From Bacillus sp. N1-1 (lineage in GTDB: Bacteria; Bacillota; Bacilli; Bacillales; Guptibacillaceae), in NCBI RefSeq assembly GCF_009818105.1, contig NZ_CP046564.1, positions 992,001-1,056,000 of the forward strand: a stretch of DNA of 64,000 bases, read 5' to 3'. The notes beneath the pieces are model-generated. The model had not been told where the DNA came from, ran no database searches, and worked only from the letters and a program-made list of their open reading frames with translations. The translations under genes and the position numbers were made by a program. Numbering within the stretch: the stretch's first letter is position 1; every line of letters begins with the position of its first letter. Shown one piece after another: positions 55,626 to 63,283 of the stretch.

Positions 55626-55886
55626 CTAGGATTCACTTTTACTACGGGTTTTCCCCATAATAAAGCTCACAATTAACACTAAAATGATCGCTCCTATGAT
55701 AGCAGGGATAATGCTGAATCCACCAATATCCGGTCCCCAACTACCAAGTATGAGCGTACCTAGCCAGGCACCAACAAATCCGGCAATAATATTTCCAATA
55801 ATTCCACCTGGAACATCGCGACCCGTAATTGCACCAGCAAGCCAACCAATAATACCACCAATGATTAAACTCCAAATAAATCCTAT
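55626..55886 (-). CDS. GlsB/YeaQ/YmgE family membrane protein
   Basis: An 86-residue three-helix protein (GFIWSLIIGGIIGWLAGAITGRDVPGGIIGNIIAGFVGAWLG), general-stress associated. Homologues start MGFIW; here that codon is ATA (55886), sitting 8 nt after a perfect AGGAGG. The only alternative, GTG at 55895, abuts the AGGAGG with no spacer. So ATA is the likely initiation codon. Confidence 0.87.
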   Translation of the reverse strand: MGFIWSLIIGGIIGWLAGAITGRDVPGGIIGNIIAGFVGAWLGTLILGSWGPDIGGFSIIPAIIGAIILVLIVSFIMGKTRSKSES

Positions 55887-56125
55887 CGGAAACACCTCCT
55901 AAATACAAAATCTTTCTGTATTGTTTTATCCGAAAAAAGTAATTCTATTCGTAATCATAAATAAAAATTGCTGGTTGAAAATAATCTATCTGATCTAAAA
56001 CTTCTTTTGTCCTTCAATAAATCGATTGCAGATTACCGCTCCTCACCTAAGCATGGCATGCCTCGATCGAAGTTCAGCAATTTGTTTACGAGTTATTGTT
56101 GAGGTCATAATTGAATAGGTGAACT

Positions 56126-56171
56126 AAAAAAAACCGTATCTTATTCCCCAGGGGATAAGATACGGTTTTTA
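56126..56171 (-). terminator. Terminator of the RsbR paralogue
   Basis: AACCGTATCTTATCCCC and its near-perfect complement, T run on the minus strand. Confidence 0.9.
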
Positions 56172-56190
56172 GTATGCAATTACATGTGAA

Positions 56191-57036
56191 TTAATCTCTT
56201 GTTAACGTTGCTTCCGAAGAAATAGCCTGAGCAAGGTTGGATGTAATACGTATTTCACCAAAATCAATTCCGAGTTGAACGGCTGTTTGCGCAATTTCAG
56301 GTCGAATCCCAGATAAGGTTGCCGTCACTCCGATTAACTTAAGACCTGTGATTAACTGGAATATTTGCTGCGCTACTCTTGTGTCAACAAGATAGACCCC
56401 CGACAAATCAATGAATAGGTGATCAACTCGCTTCGTTGTACAGCCTACTAGAGTATTTTCGAAAATCGCTGTTGCGCGATCTGAATCAATGTCACCAACA
56501 AGCGGAAGAAGGGCCTTTCCATCTGGAAGGTCGATTAGCGGTGAGCTGAGTTCATTAATCGTTTGCTGCTGTTCCTCAATGCGAGCATTTAAATGCTTGG
56601 ATTTTTCCTCAACGACACGCGTCATGACAACATCAATCGCTTCAATGATCGCACGCTTCCAGATATCAAGACTTTTTTGTGACACGAGGTCTTCGGTGGT
56701 TTTGGAATATTCCTCGATAAAATCCAAGTATTGTTCACGCACGCGCTGGAATTCTCTCATAATTAGATGAGTAGGCGTATTCAAGTGTTCAGGATCACGG
56801 CCTATTTCCTGAACCCAATCATCAAATTCATCGAAAAAGGCGCTTTTTTCCATTATAAATATTTTACATAAATGCTTATGAAACTCGAAATTTTGTGATT
56901 TTAATTCGCGTATAATCTGAGGATCAGTTGAGGCATAGACGCCTGTTCCGCTCTTGTCTAATGACGCATACCAATCTTCAGTTAGCTGTTCTGCTTTTGT
57001 TAATAAAAATTGATGAAGTTCTTTGTTACGTTGCAT
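56191..57036 (-). CDS. RsbR-type stressosome protein (STAS domain)
   Basis: A 281-residue RsbT co-antagonist of the RsbRD type. Helical N-terminal sensory domain (residues about 1-150), then a STAS domain with LFIDLSGVYLVDTRVAQQIF, where the Thr matches the RsbT-phosphorylated site of RsbR. It would join the stressosome that controls SigB. Single gene with its own terminator. Confidence 0.9.
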   Translation of the reverse strand: MQRNKELHQFLLTKAEQLTEDWYASLDKSGTGVYASTDPQIIRELKSQNFEFHKHLCKIFIMEKSAFFDEFDDWVQEIGRDPEHLNTPTHLIMREFQRVREQYLDFIEEYSKTTEDLVSQKSLDIWKRAIIEAIDVVMTRVVEEKSKHLNARIEEQQQTINELSSPLIDLPDGKALLPLVGDIDSDRATAIFENTLVGCTTKRVDHLFIDLSGVYLVDTRVAQQIFQLITGLKLIGVTATLSGIRPEIAQTAVQLGIDFGEIRITSNLAQAISSEATLTRD

Positions 57037-57375
57037 GCAAATATGCTCCTCTCGACAATGAATTCGTTCTTTATTTAGTAGTGTGAATCATTTCATCCAC
57101 TTATATATGCGTCCATGATGATGGCATCTCTTACGTTGGAACAGTATAACGGCGACAGGATAGTAACTACCTTTACATAGGTTATATAACCATTATAACA
57201 ACCCTTTACAAAATCCACGAACTTAATTGCGTTTTTCAAAATAACAATTGTGTAACACGCCGAAAAATGAGAAGTAAAAAGGGGAAATCGCTAGTATTAA
57301 ATGAAGGAAGAATGATACCGATATCATCTTTAAAAAAATCGTCACTTGTTCACTTTGGATCGTTCAATCATGTGA
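57037..57375 (-). other. Intergenic region between RsbR paralogue and sigma-like gene
   Basis: I see no gene. It has a GGTTATATAACC palindrome (57180-57191) and, on the minus strand, a TATAAT (57199-57194) that may be the rsbR-paralogue promoter without a good -35. A TGATA-CCGA-TATCA repeat near 57314 lies after the sigma-like gene. Confidence 0.45.
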
Positions 57376-57642
57376 TTACAAAACGCTAGTAAAAGGTGAT
57401 TTCGTTAATGTAAGGCAAAGCTTTGTTATGGCTATAGAAAGGTGTTTTTCATTGCTAAGGATACTAGGAGAAGTCCAGATTGTGCGGAAAAGGTGGGTAA
57501 TGATTTTCTCATGATCGTTAGGATCTGTCCCGGAATTTGTGAGTAGGCGTGAAAGGTGAAGAATATACGTATCATATAATTCATTCAATGAGTTTTGATC
57601 TTTCTCGACTATTCGTTGAATGATCTCCTTTTGAGTTTCCAT
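57376..57642 (-). CDS. Small protein resembling sigma-70 region 2
   Basis: 88 residues. QNSLNELYDTYILHLSRLL, then DHEKIITHLFRTIWTSP, follow the pattern of ECF sigma region 2 (FxELYxRYxxxLYxLA...EDxVQExFxxxWxxP), but the promoter-binding acidic residues are lost and region 4 is absent. ATAAGGAG precedes the ATG, so it is probably expressed. It could be a sigma remnant or an RNA-polymerase/anti-sigma-binding protein. No anti-sigma gene nearby. Confidence 0.5.
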   Translation of the reverse strand: METQKEIIQRIVEKDQNSLNELYDTYILHLSRLLTNSGTDPNDHEKIITHLFRTIWTSPSILSNEKHLSIAITKLCLTLTKSPFTSVL

Positions 57643-58075
57643 GTTGTTTCTCCTTATTTTGGCAGTAATAGTTTTTCAAATACCCTACTATAATTATTTC
57701 AAACTAATAATTCTTGAATTAAAGGTATTGTATGGTGCAGAAAAATGCAAAATAAAAAAATGGATATGAAAGGTCTTTAACATAATCGACTGAATTTTCT
57801 TGCTTTTAAAAGGATCCTATTGGTATAGTTAAATTGGAGATGAATGGGAAGGGGACTGTGAACATGTGTGGACATATCCTGTAAACGTTGCACAAATTGA
57901 TTAGCCTATTTCAAGCTGTGAGATAGGTCTGTCAATGTAACGAAGACAGGAGGGTCACCACGTTCATGATTGATTAAACGAACTGGACAGATACCTTAAG
58001 GAGGTTCTGTCATTTTTTTACGATCATCTCCATTCACGAGTGTGCGGGTGCTCCTTCATAAGGGAGGAAGAAAAC
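57643..58075 (+). other. Divergent intergenic region with SDR leader
   Basis: Contains the start region of the sigma-like gene on the minus strand and, on the plus strand, the promoter, structured leader and internal terminator described at 57799-58019. Confidence 0.6.
57799..58019 (+). promoter_or_regulatory. Unclassified attenuator-like leader of the SDR gene
   Basis: A promoter-like TTGCTT-18-TATAGT near 57799-57828 is followed by hairpins AGCCTAT/ATAGGTCT (57903-57930) and CTGTC/GACAG (57929-57949). Next comes the segment GGAGGGTCACCACG and a strong terminator, GACAGATACCT-TA-AGGAGGTTCTGTC plus seven Ts (57985-58019). All of this lies 56 nt before the SDR start. The layout is that of a riboswitch or attenuator; I do not recognise the class. 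Confidence 0.55.
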
Positions 58076-58852
58076 ATGAATCAAGAGAGACGAATTGCGG
58101 TTGTAACGGGTGCAAGCCGTCCGAGAGGCATAGGGGCTGCGCTTTGTCGTGAACTTGCTCGGGAAGGCTACAATCTATTTTTTACTCATTTTTCACCATA
58201 TGATTATAAAACGGGCTATGACGATGCAGAAGCGAACTGGGCCAAAGCATTTGAGAAAGAGTTAAAGAACCATGGTGTGAGCGTGGATTCGATGGAACTG
58301 GATTTAAGCAAAAGCGATGCACCTGATCGGCTATTGGAACGCGTTTTTAAAATGCCAGGACAGCTTTCAATTCTAGTGAACAATGCCACCCATTGTGTAG
58401 AAATGAGTCATGAAGAATTAACCCCAGACGTTCTGGATGAGCATTATGCGGTAAATGTGAGAGGGACGTGCATGCTGTCGGTTGCATTTGCAAAACAATT
58501 AAAGAAGGACGACCTCAGCGGACGGATCATCAATTTTGTTTCAGGTCAGGACAAAAGCCCTCAACCGGGGAATCTTCCCTATATTACGACCAAGGGGGCG
58601 ATCTCTGCTTTTACGACTTCATTTGCAACCGAGGTCGCTTCACATCATATCACGGTCAATGCGATTGACCCCGGTCCGACGAATTCAGGGGCAATGGATA
58701 AAGCGACGCAGGACTTCTTAAAACCTAAATTCCCGACCGGACGAATTGGAATGCCAGAAGATGCAGCACGCTTAGTGATTTTCCTTGCGAGTGATGCAGC
58801 GAATTGGATAACGGGGCAGATTATTCATTCAGATGGTGGCTTTCGGGATTAA
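58076..58852 (+). CDS. SDR family oxidoreductase
   Basis: A 258-residue short-chain dehydrogenase. Cofactor loop TGASRPRGIGAALC (an Arg-Pro insert as in some enoyl-reductase-like SDRs), NNATH, and catalytic YITTK with NFVSGQ. C-terminal ASDAANWITGQIIHSDGGF is typical. AAGGGAGG before ATG 58076. Substrate unknown. Preceded by a structured leader. Confidence 0.88.
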   Translation: MNQERRIAVVTGASRPRGIGAALCRELAREGYNLFFTHFSPYDYKTGYDDAEANWAKAFEKELKNHGVSVDSMELDLSKSDAPDRLLERVFKMPGQLSILVNNATHCVEMSHEELTPDVLDEHYAVNVRGTCMLSVAFAKQLKKDDLSGRIINFVSGQDKSPQPGNLPYITTKGAISAFTTSFATEVASHHITVNAIDPGPTNSGAMDKATQDFLKPKFPTGRIGMPEDAARLVIFLASDAANWITGQIIHSDGGFRD

Positions 58853-58863
58853 GAGAAGAACTG

Positions 58864-58905
58864 AAAAAAGCGTGCTGACATCGTGTCAGCACGCTTTCCT
58901 TTTTA
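58864..58905. terminator. Bidirectional terminator
   Basis: AAAGCGTGCTGACA and TGTCAGCACGCTTT arms between the convergent SDR and CaCA genes. Confidence 0.85.
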
Positions 58906-59862
58906 GAATAAAACATATGAAACAACGACATAGAGCAAAGCCATGACGAGCGATGGGGCAGCATAGCGCCATGAACTACGCACAGTTGATGGCCGAAGGA
59001 GCAAGTACATAATCACGATCGTCATCAACAGTCCGAGGCAAGCGATAAAGATATGAGACATATCAACCGCAGCAAGGATAGCACCATCTCGGTAAAGCAA
59101 ATCCGTGAGGGCCAGAAGTTGGATGTTGAATAAGTTACTACCAAGTATGGAACCAATCGCCATATTGTAGTTTGCTAGTTTAAAAGCTGCGAGCACTGTT
59201 ACGAGCTCTGGTAAAGATGTCGAGGCAGCGATCAGAAAACTACCTACAAAGCTTGCATTCATACCCGTTGCTTCAGCTAAGCGATCCCCTGCAATGGAAA
59301 GGATACTACCTGACACGAAAACAATTAACGCGGCAACAATGAAACCAATTACAGCCGTACGCAGCGAAATATCTTTTGTAGGAATGTCGTCTTGTTCACC
59401 GTCATCACCTGAGATGAACTTCATCGATAGAACATATAGGAAAACAATGACGATCATCTCAATCCCAATCCCAAAGATGGAAATGGATCCTGGTATTAAT
59501 AGCGAGACAATTAAAATGACGAGAAAAAGGAGACCGACTAGAGCGGAAGGTACGTTCGCCTTCGTGTTTACCTTCTGAAATAATCTCCGTCTTCTGTAAA
59601 TCAAGTCAACAACTGCTAGAATTAAAAGGTTAAAGACGTTACTTCCAAGCATGTTTCCAACCGCAATATCAGGGTTATCAATATAAACGGCTGTTAGACT
59701 AGTTGTTAATTCAGGTAATGAGGTTGCTCCTGCGATAAGGAACGTCCCAACAACAGCCCCACTTAAAGATGACTTCTTACTAATAACATCACCGAACTGA
59801 TTCAGGTAAATAGCGGCACCGACAACTACGGCTGCTGCAAGAAGAAAGATCAAAATAATCAT
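58903..59862 (-). CDS. Calcium/cation antiporter (CaCA, YrbG-like)
   Basis: A 319-residue Na+/Ca2+ exchanger with ten helices and two inverted alpha repeats (GTFLIAGATSLPELTTSLTAV with NMLGSNVFNLL, and GSFLIAASTSLPELVTVLAA with SILGSNLFNIQLLA). ATG 59862 follows GAGAGGAG; an upstream ATG at 59910 lies in the riboswitch terminator region and is rejected. A Mn2+ riboswitch upstream suggests a role in Mn2+/Ca2+ export. Confidence 0.93.
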   Translation of the reverse strand: MIILIFLLAAAVVVGAAIYLNQFGDVISKKSSLSGAVVGTFLIAGATSLPELTTSLTAVYIDNPDIAVGNMLGSNVFNLLILAVVDLIYRRRRLFQKVNTKANVPSALVGLLFLVILIVSLLIPGSISIFGIGIEMIVIVFLYVLSMKFISGDDGEQDDIPTKDISLRTAVIGFIVAALIVFVSGSILSIAGDRLAEATGMNASFVGSFLIAASTSLPELVTVLAAFKLANYNMAIGSILGSNLFNIQLLALTDLLYRDGAILAAVDMSHIFIACLGLLMTIVIMYLLLRPSTVRSSWRYAAPSLVMALLYVVVSYVLF

Positions 59863-59886
59863 GTGTAACTCCTCTCCGCCAGCGCA

Positions 59887-60022
59887 TACAAAAAAACCCT
59901 GGCACAACAAAATTGTACCAAGGTCTTGCGTACTAAAATCTTAGCCCGATGAACCAGGTATAATAATACCGTATTGATGACTCATCAGCCGTTACCGGTC
60001 GCTACTCCCCTTGTTAAGTTAA
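59887..60022 (-). promoter_or_regulatory. Mn2+ riboswitch (yybP-ykoY class)
   Basis: Minus strand: AAGGGGAGTAGCG (60013-60001), a GACCGGTAACGGC stem, ATCGGGCTAAG, TAGTACGCAAGACC, then terminator ACCTTGGTAC/GTGCCAGGG followed by seven Ts (59925-59887). These are the landmarks of the class, with a terminator as expression platform: Mn2+ binding should free transcription of the antiporter gene. Confidence 0.85.
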
Positions 60023-60104
60023 CTATAGCTCGGTTTAAATTTAAAGTCAATTAAAAGGGTATGGGAAAATGATTGTTTAATAGGAGATGTCGCTTCTAAA
60101 ATAG

Positions 60105-60150
60105 AAGCAAGCCTGCCTTAAAGAAAAACGTTTGAGATAGGCTTGTTCAA
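60105..60150 (-). terminator. Weak hairpin after katA
   Basis: AAGCCT/AGGCTT arms with a long loop containing TTTTTC; probable but poor terminator. Confidence 0.4.
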
Positions 60151-60156
60151 ATTTCA

Positions 60157-61731
60157 TTAATAAGGATCAGAAGGATGACTTCTTTCCTCTGCATTCTGAA
60201 CAGCTTCATCCATCTTTTCTTCGGTAGAAGTGCGAAGTGCTTTCAGTCCTTCCGCGACACGCAATCCATAATCCTTATCGCATTCCGTTAACATCGAAAT
60301 CATTCGTTCCTGGATTTCCTCGCGGCAGTCTCCGAGCGCAATGACGAGATTTGAGATCAAATCATCTCGTTCCCAATCCTTCATTCTTCGATACGTTTCA
60401 CCCGCCTGACCAAAGTTGTTTTCTCTCGAGATCTTGTTCCGTTGCAGCTTTCCTTCGACGTATGGTTCATATTCTTTTCCAGGATTAACCGCTTCTTTTA
60501 GTCCCCCAATCAAGGAAGGCTCATAATTCACGTGGGGATTTTGGTGCTCAGCGTAATCTTGCCTGAAATCCATTTGGCCAGCACTTTCATTGGTAGCAAC
60601 GTGCTTTGCAGGCTTATTAATCGGTAACTGCAAATAGTTTGAGCCGACGCGATACCTCTGTGTATCTGAATACGAATATGTTCGACCTTGAAGAAGCTTA
60701 TCATCAGAGAAATCAAGCCCATCCACAAGAACGCCCGTACCAAACGCCGCCTGTTCCACTTCAGCGAAATAGTTTTCTGGGTTTTTGTTTAATACCATTT
60801 TACCGACCTTGTGCCATGGCACATCTTCTTTGTACCAGAGTTTTGTAGGGTCCAGTGGGTCAAAGTCTAATTCAGGATGTTCACCATCTTCCATAATCTG
60901 AACGTAAAGCTCCCATTCAGGGAAATCTCCATTTTCAATCGCTTCGTACAGATCCTGTGTTGCATGGTTAAAGTTCGTAGATTGAATCTGATCCGCTTCT
61001 TCTTGAGTAAGGTTACGAATTCCCTGTACAGGCTCCCAGTGATACTTCACTAGGACAGCTTTTCCTTCTTTGTTCACCCATTTGTAGGCGTGCACACCAG
61101 ATCCTTGCATATGTCGGAAGTTTGCTGGAATACCCCATGGTGAGAAAAGAAATGTTACCATCTGCATCGATTCAGGCGTTTGACAGAGGAAATCAAACAT
61201 CCGCTCCATATCTTGCCTATTTGTAACGGGATCTGGTTTAAAGGAGTGCACCATATCTGGGAACTTAAGCGGATCGCGAATAAAGAAGATTTTTAAGTTA
61301 TTCCCTACTAAATCCCAGTTTCCGTCTTCTGTATAAAACTTTACCGCAAATCCTCTTGGATCCCGCAGCGTTTCAGGGGAATGAGTCCCGTGAACGACGG
61401 TAGAGAACCTGACGAATACAGGTGTTTGTTTGCCAACTTCAGTGAATACTTTCGCTCGTGTATAGTTTGAAATCGGTTCATCACCCACTTTTCCATAAGA
61501 TTCAAAATATCCGTGTGCACCTGCGCCTCTAGCATGCACAACTCGTTCAGGCGTTCGTTCACGATCAAAATGACTGATTTTCTCTAAAAAATCATAGTTC
61601 TCAAGTGTCGTAGGACCGCGATTTCCAACCGTTCGAACATTTTGATTGTCTGTAACCGGATGGCCCTGCCGATTAGTTAGCGTTTCATCTAATTCATGTT
61701 CTTCATTTGATTGGTTTGGATCTTTGTTCAT
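60157..61731 (-). CDS. katA: Catalase
   Basis: A 524-residue monofunctional heme catalase. Active-site His in [17 protein letters not shown], Asn in [12 protein letters not shown] and a C-terminal heme-ligand Tyr in [13 protein letters not shown]. The length suits the small-subunit clade 3 type (about 480-500) with extra N- and C-terminal tails (a hydrophilic [11 protein letters not shown] start). GAAGGAGGG precedes the ATG. No convincing PerR box was found in its promoter region. Confidence 0.95.
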   Translation of the reverse strand: MNKDPNQSNEEHELDETLTNRQGHPVTDNQNVRTVGNRGPTTLENYDFLEKISHFDRERTPERVVHARGAGAHGYFESYGKVGDEPISNYTRAKVFTEVGKQTPVFVRFSTVVHGTHSPETLRDPRGFAVKFYTEDGNWDLVGNNLKIFFIRDPLKFPDMVHSFKPDPVTNRQDMERMFDFLCQTPESMQMVTFLFSPWGIPANFRHMQGSGVHAYKWVNKEGKAVLVKYHWEPVQGIRNLTQEEADQIQSTNFNHATQDLYEAIENGDFPEWELYVQIMEDGEHPELDFDPLDPTKLWYKEDVPWHKVGKMVLNKNPENYFAEVEQAAFGTGVLVDGLDFSDDKLLQGRTYSYSDTQRYRVGSNYLQLPINKPAKHVATNESAGQMDFRQDYAEHQNPHVNYEPSLIGGLKEAVNPGKEYEPYVEGKLQRNKISRENNFGQAGETYRRMKDWERDDLISNLVIALGDCREEIQERMISMLTECDKDYGLRVAEGLKALRTSTEEKMDEAVQNAEERSHPSDPY

Positions 61732-61789
61732 TTCAAGCCCTCCTTCTCTATCTCGTTCAAATTATCTCCAAATAAAACTGGAGTATACT

Positions 61790-61814
61790 GTTTATGGAGT
61801 TAAATTTTGGTTAT
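61790..61814 (+). promoter_or_regulatory. Possible SigB-type promoter
   Basis: GTTTAT, 13-nt spacer, GGTTAT, near the SigB consensus GTTTAA-N12-15-GGGTAT, about 110 nt upstream of the small membrane gene trio. Two mismatches make this uncertain. Confidence 0.3.
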
Positions 61815-61923
61815 AGGCATGTTTGAATACGAACAGTGTTAAGAGCCTTCTATAGAAGTGAAACTTTGTAGTTATCTTAGTCGTAAAGAAAGAAAGCGGT
61901 TTAACTAAGAAAGGAGAAAAGGG

Positions 61924-62196
61924 ATGCTTGAGATCATTTTAACGATTGTTTTTGCGATCGTTTTTATAATTGGGATCTATGTACAGGTGACAAGAAGAAA
62001 ACGAGCAGGGTTAACCGGGGTAAAATCAGCTATTTCGCCCATTTGTTTTATGATTAGTGCTGCTCTTAATCCATTAGGGTACTGGTTCGGGTTCCTTGGT
62101 TTAACTAGTTTATTAGGTTCGATGCTGTTTCTATTTCTTGGGGCTTATTATGTTAAAGAGATGCAAGTGGAAGAAGTATCTAAAAAGGGGGGATGA
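61924..62196 (+). CDS. Small membrane protein, unknown function
   Basis: 90 residues with three hydrophobic helices and a basic loop (QVTRRKRAGLTGVKSA). AGAAAGGAG before the ATG. First of three consecutive small membrane genes that touch or overlap. Confidence 0.72.
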   Translation: MLEIILTIVFAIVFIIGIYVQVTRRKRAGLTGVKSAISPICFMISAALNPLGYWFGFLGLTSLLGSMLFLFLGAYYVKEMQVEEVSKKGG

Positions 62197-62197
62197 A

Positions 62198-62389
62198 ATG
62201 AACTGGAAATCTTTTTTGGTCATCCTGTTGCTCATATGTCTTACGACGATGACCACGGTCGCTATTTATTTTATTAATAATAGAACGACTGAGTTCAATA
62301 TTCCGGTAATTGTCTCCATGGTAGCTGGAGGCATGTTTGTCATACTAGCAATGGTGAGAAGAAAACATAAGGAAGAAGGAAGACGATGA
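62198..62389 (+). CDS. Small membrane protein, unknown function
   Basis: 63 residues, two helices and a basic end (VRRKHKEEGRR). GGGGGGATG before ATG 62198, one base after the preceding stop; a longer frame from 62138 overlaps the first gene and is unlikely. Confidence 0.68.
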   Translation: MNWKSFLVILLLICLTTMTTVAIYFINNRTTEFNIPVIVSMVAGGMFVILAMVRRKHKEEGRR

Positions 62390-62631
62390 AGTACATAAGA
62401 GTAATGATCTTACTGATAGCTATTATGGCTACAAGCGGAATCGTTTGGCTCGGGTTTACAGGCGGCCATGAAGCTTTTTTCCGACTGTGCATCAGTATTG
62501 CCGTCTTCGCCTCTCTCTGCTTTGTTTATATTGAAGAGAAAAAGAAGAAGCAGAAGAAGATAACGCTAATTTTTATAGCGCTTAGTCTTATTTCAATTAC
62601 TACCGGAATCATGCAGTTAATGAACTGGTAG
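62386..62631 (+). CDS. Small membrane protein, unknown function
   Basis: 81 residues, three helices separated by a very basic EEKKKKQKK loop. ATGA overlap with the previous gene. The trio may make a complex (inference). Confidence 0.68.
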   Translation: MKYIRVMILLIAIMATSGIVWLGFTGGHEAFFRLCISIAVFASLCFVYIEEKKKKQKKITLIFIALSLISITTGIMQLMNW

Positions 62632-62677
62632 CATTGCAAAATAAGCAAAAATAGCGTGCAAATGATCCTTTATCATA

Positions 62678-62716
62678 CAAAAAGGACGATCCCCAAATGG
62701 ATTCATCCTTTTTTAC
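62678..62716. terminator. Bidirectional terminator
   Basis: AAAAGGACGATCC and GGATTCATCCTTTT arms, T runs on both strands. Confidence 0.8.
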
Positions 62717-62722
62717 GTTCGT

Positions 62723-63151
62723 CTACTGTCCGTTTTGAAACTGTTGATCGATCTCGCGCAATAGATCATAGGATTCTTTTAAATGATCAGGAATCAATCT
62801 GCGCCCATGTTCCCACGCATTTTCTTCGATTTCAGAAAGAAGCTGTTGCTGAACTTCCTCATCTTCATACATTAAAATGCGAAGGTCGTGCCTGTGTTTC
62901 TTAAAGTCTAAATAATACCCAATTTCATGAAACAGAAGGATTAAAGCGATATTTTCTTCGGTTTCTTTTAGTTTAAAGTTCACTTTTGCTTGATAGCCGT
63001 TCATTTGTAAGTAGTTAAACTTAATCGTATTTGTCGATACGTTATAGCTCATTGGAGCGGTTAGCTCGTTGTTGAATTCATAGTTGATATCTAACTGATG
63101 CTCTTCTAGCGTGTCTTTAATGATTTTTTCGACGTCCCATATATATAACAT
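62723..63151 (-). CDS. ImmA/IrrE metallopeptidase-like protein with altered HExxH
   Basis: A 142-residue soluble protein. ALILLFHEIGYYLDFKKHRHDLR lies where HExxH occurs in the ImmA/IrrE/DUF955-like fold (HEIGHYLDF expected), but the second zinc His is Tyr. A downstream Glu segment (EIEENAWEHGRRLI) resembles the third-ligand helix. ATG 63151 with AAAGGTAGTG. Inactive homologue or a different metal geometry; not resolved. Confidence 0.6.
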   Translation of the reverse strand: MLYIWDVEKIIKDTLEEHQLDINYEFNNELTAPMSYNVSTNTIKFNYLQMNGYQAKVNFKLKETEENIALILLFHEIGYYLDFKKHRHDLRILMYEDEEVQQQLLSEIEENAWEHGRRLIPDHLKESYDLLREIDQQFQNGQ

Positions 63152-63246
63152 GTTTTTATCACTACCTTTTTGTGAAGCTTTTGCTAATGCCCTATTTTAA
63201 ACTATCCAACGTAATACTACCACTATTTATAATAGTTAAAACAGGT

Positions 63247-63276
63247 GAAGGGACATTTCAGCTGAAATGTCCCTTC
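63247..63276 (-). terminator. Perfect hairpin after the NCS2 permease gene
   Basis: GAAGGGACATTTCAG and its exact complement (30 bp palindrome) just past the stop codon; little T run, so termination is presumed from position. Confidence 0.6.
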
Positions 63277-63283
63277 AAAAACG

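Noticed and set aside
57944..57962. AGGAGGGTCACCACG as a T-box core
   Set aside because: The GGTGGNACC core is broken, and no AGTA, CAGAGAG or specifier region is present upstream.
61732..61800. PerR box upstream of katA
   Set aside because: TTATTTGGAGATAAT is only a loose match to TTATAATNATTATAA; not supported.
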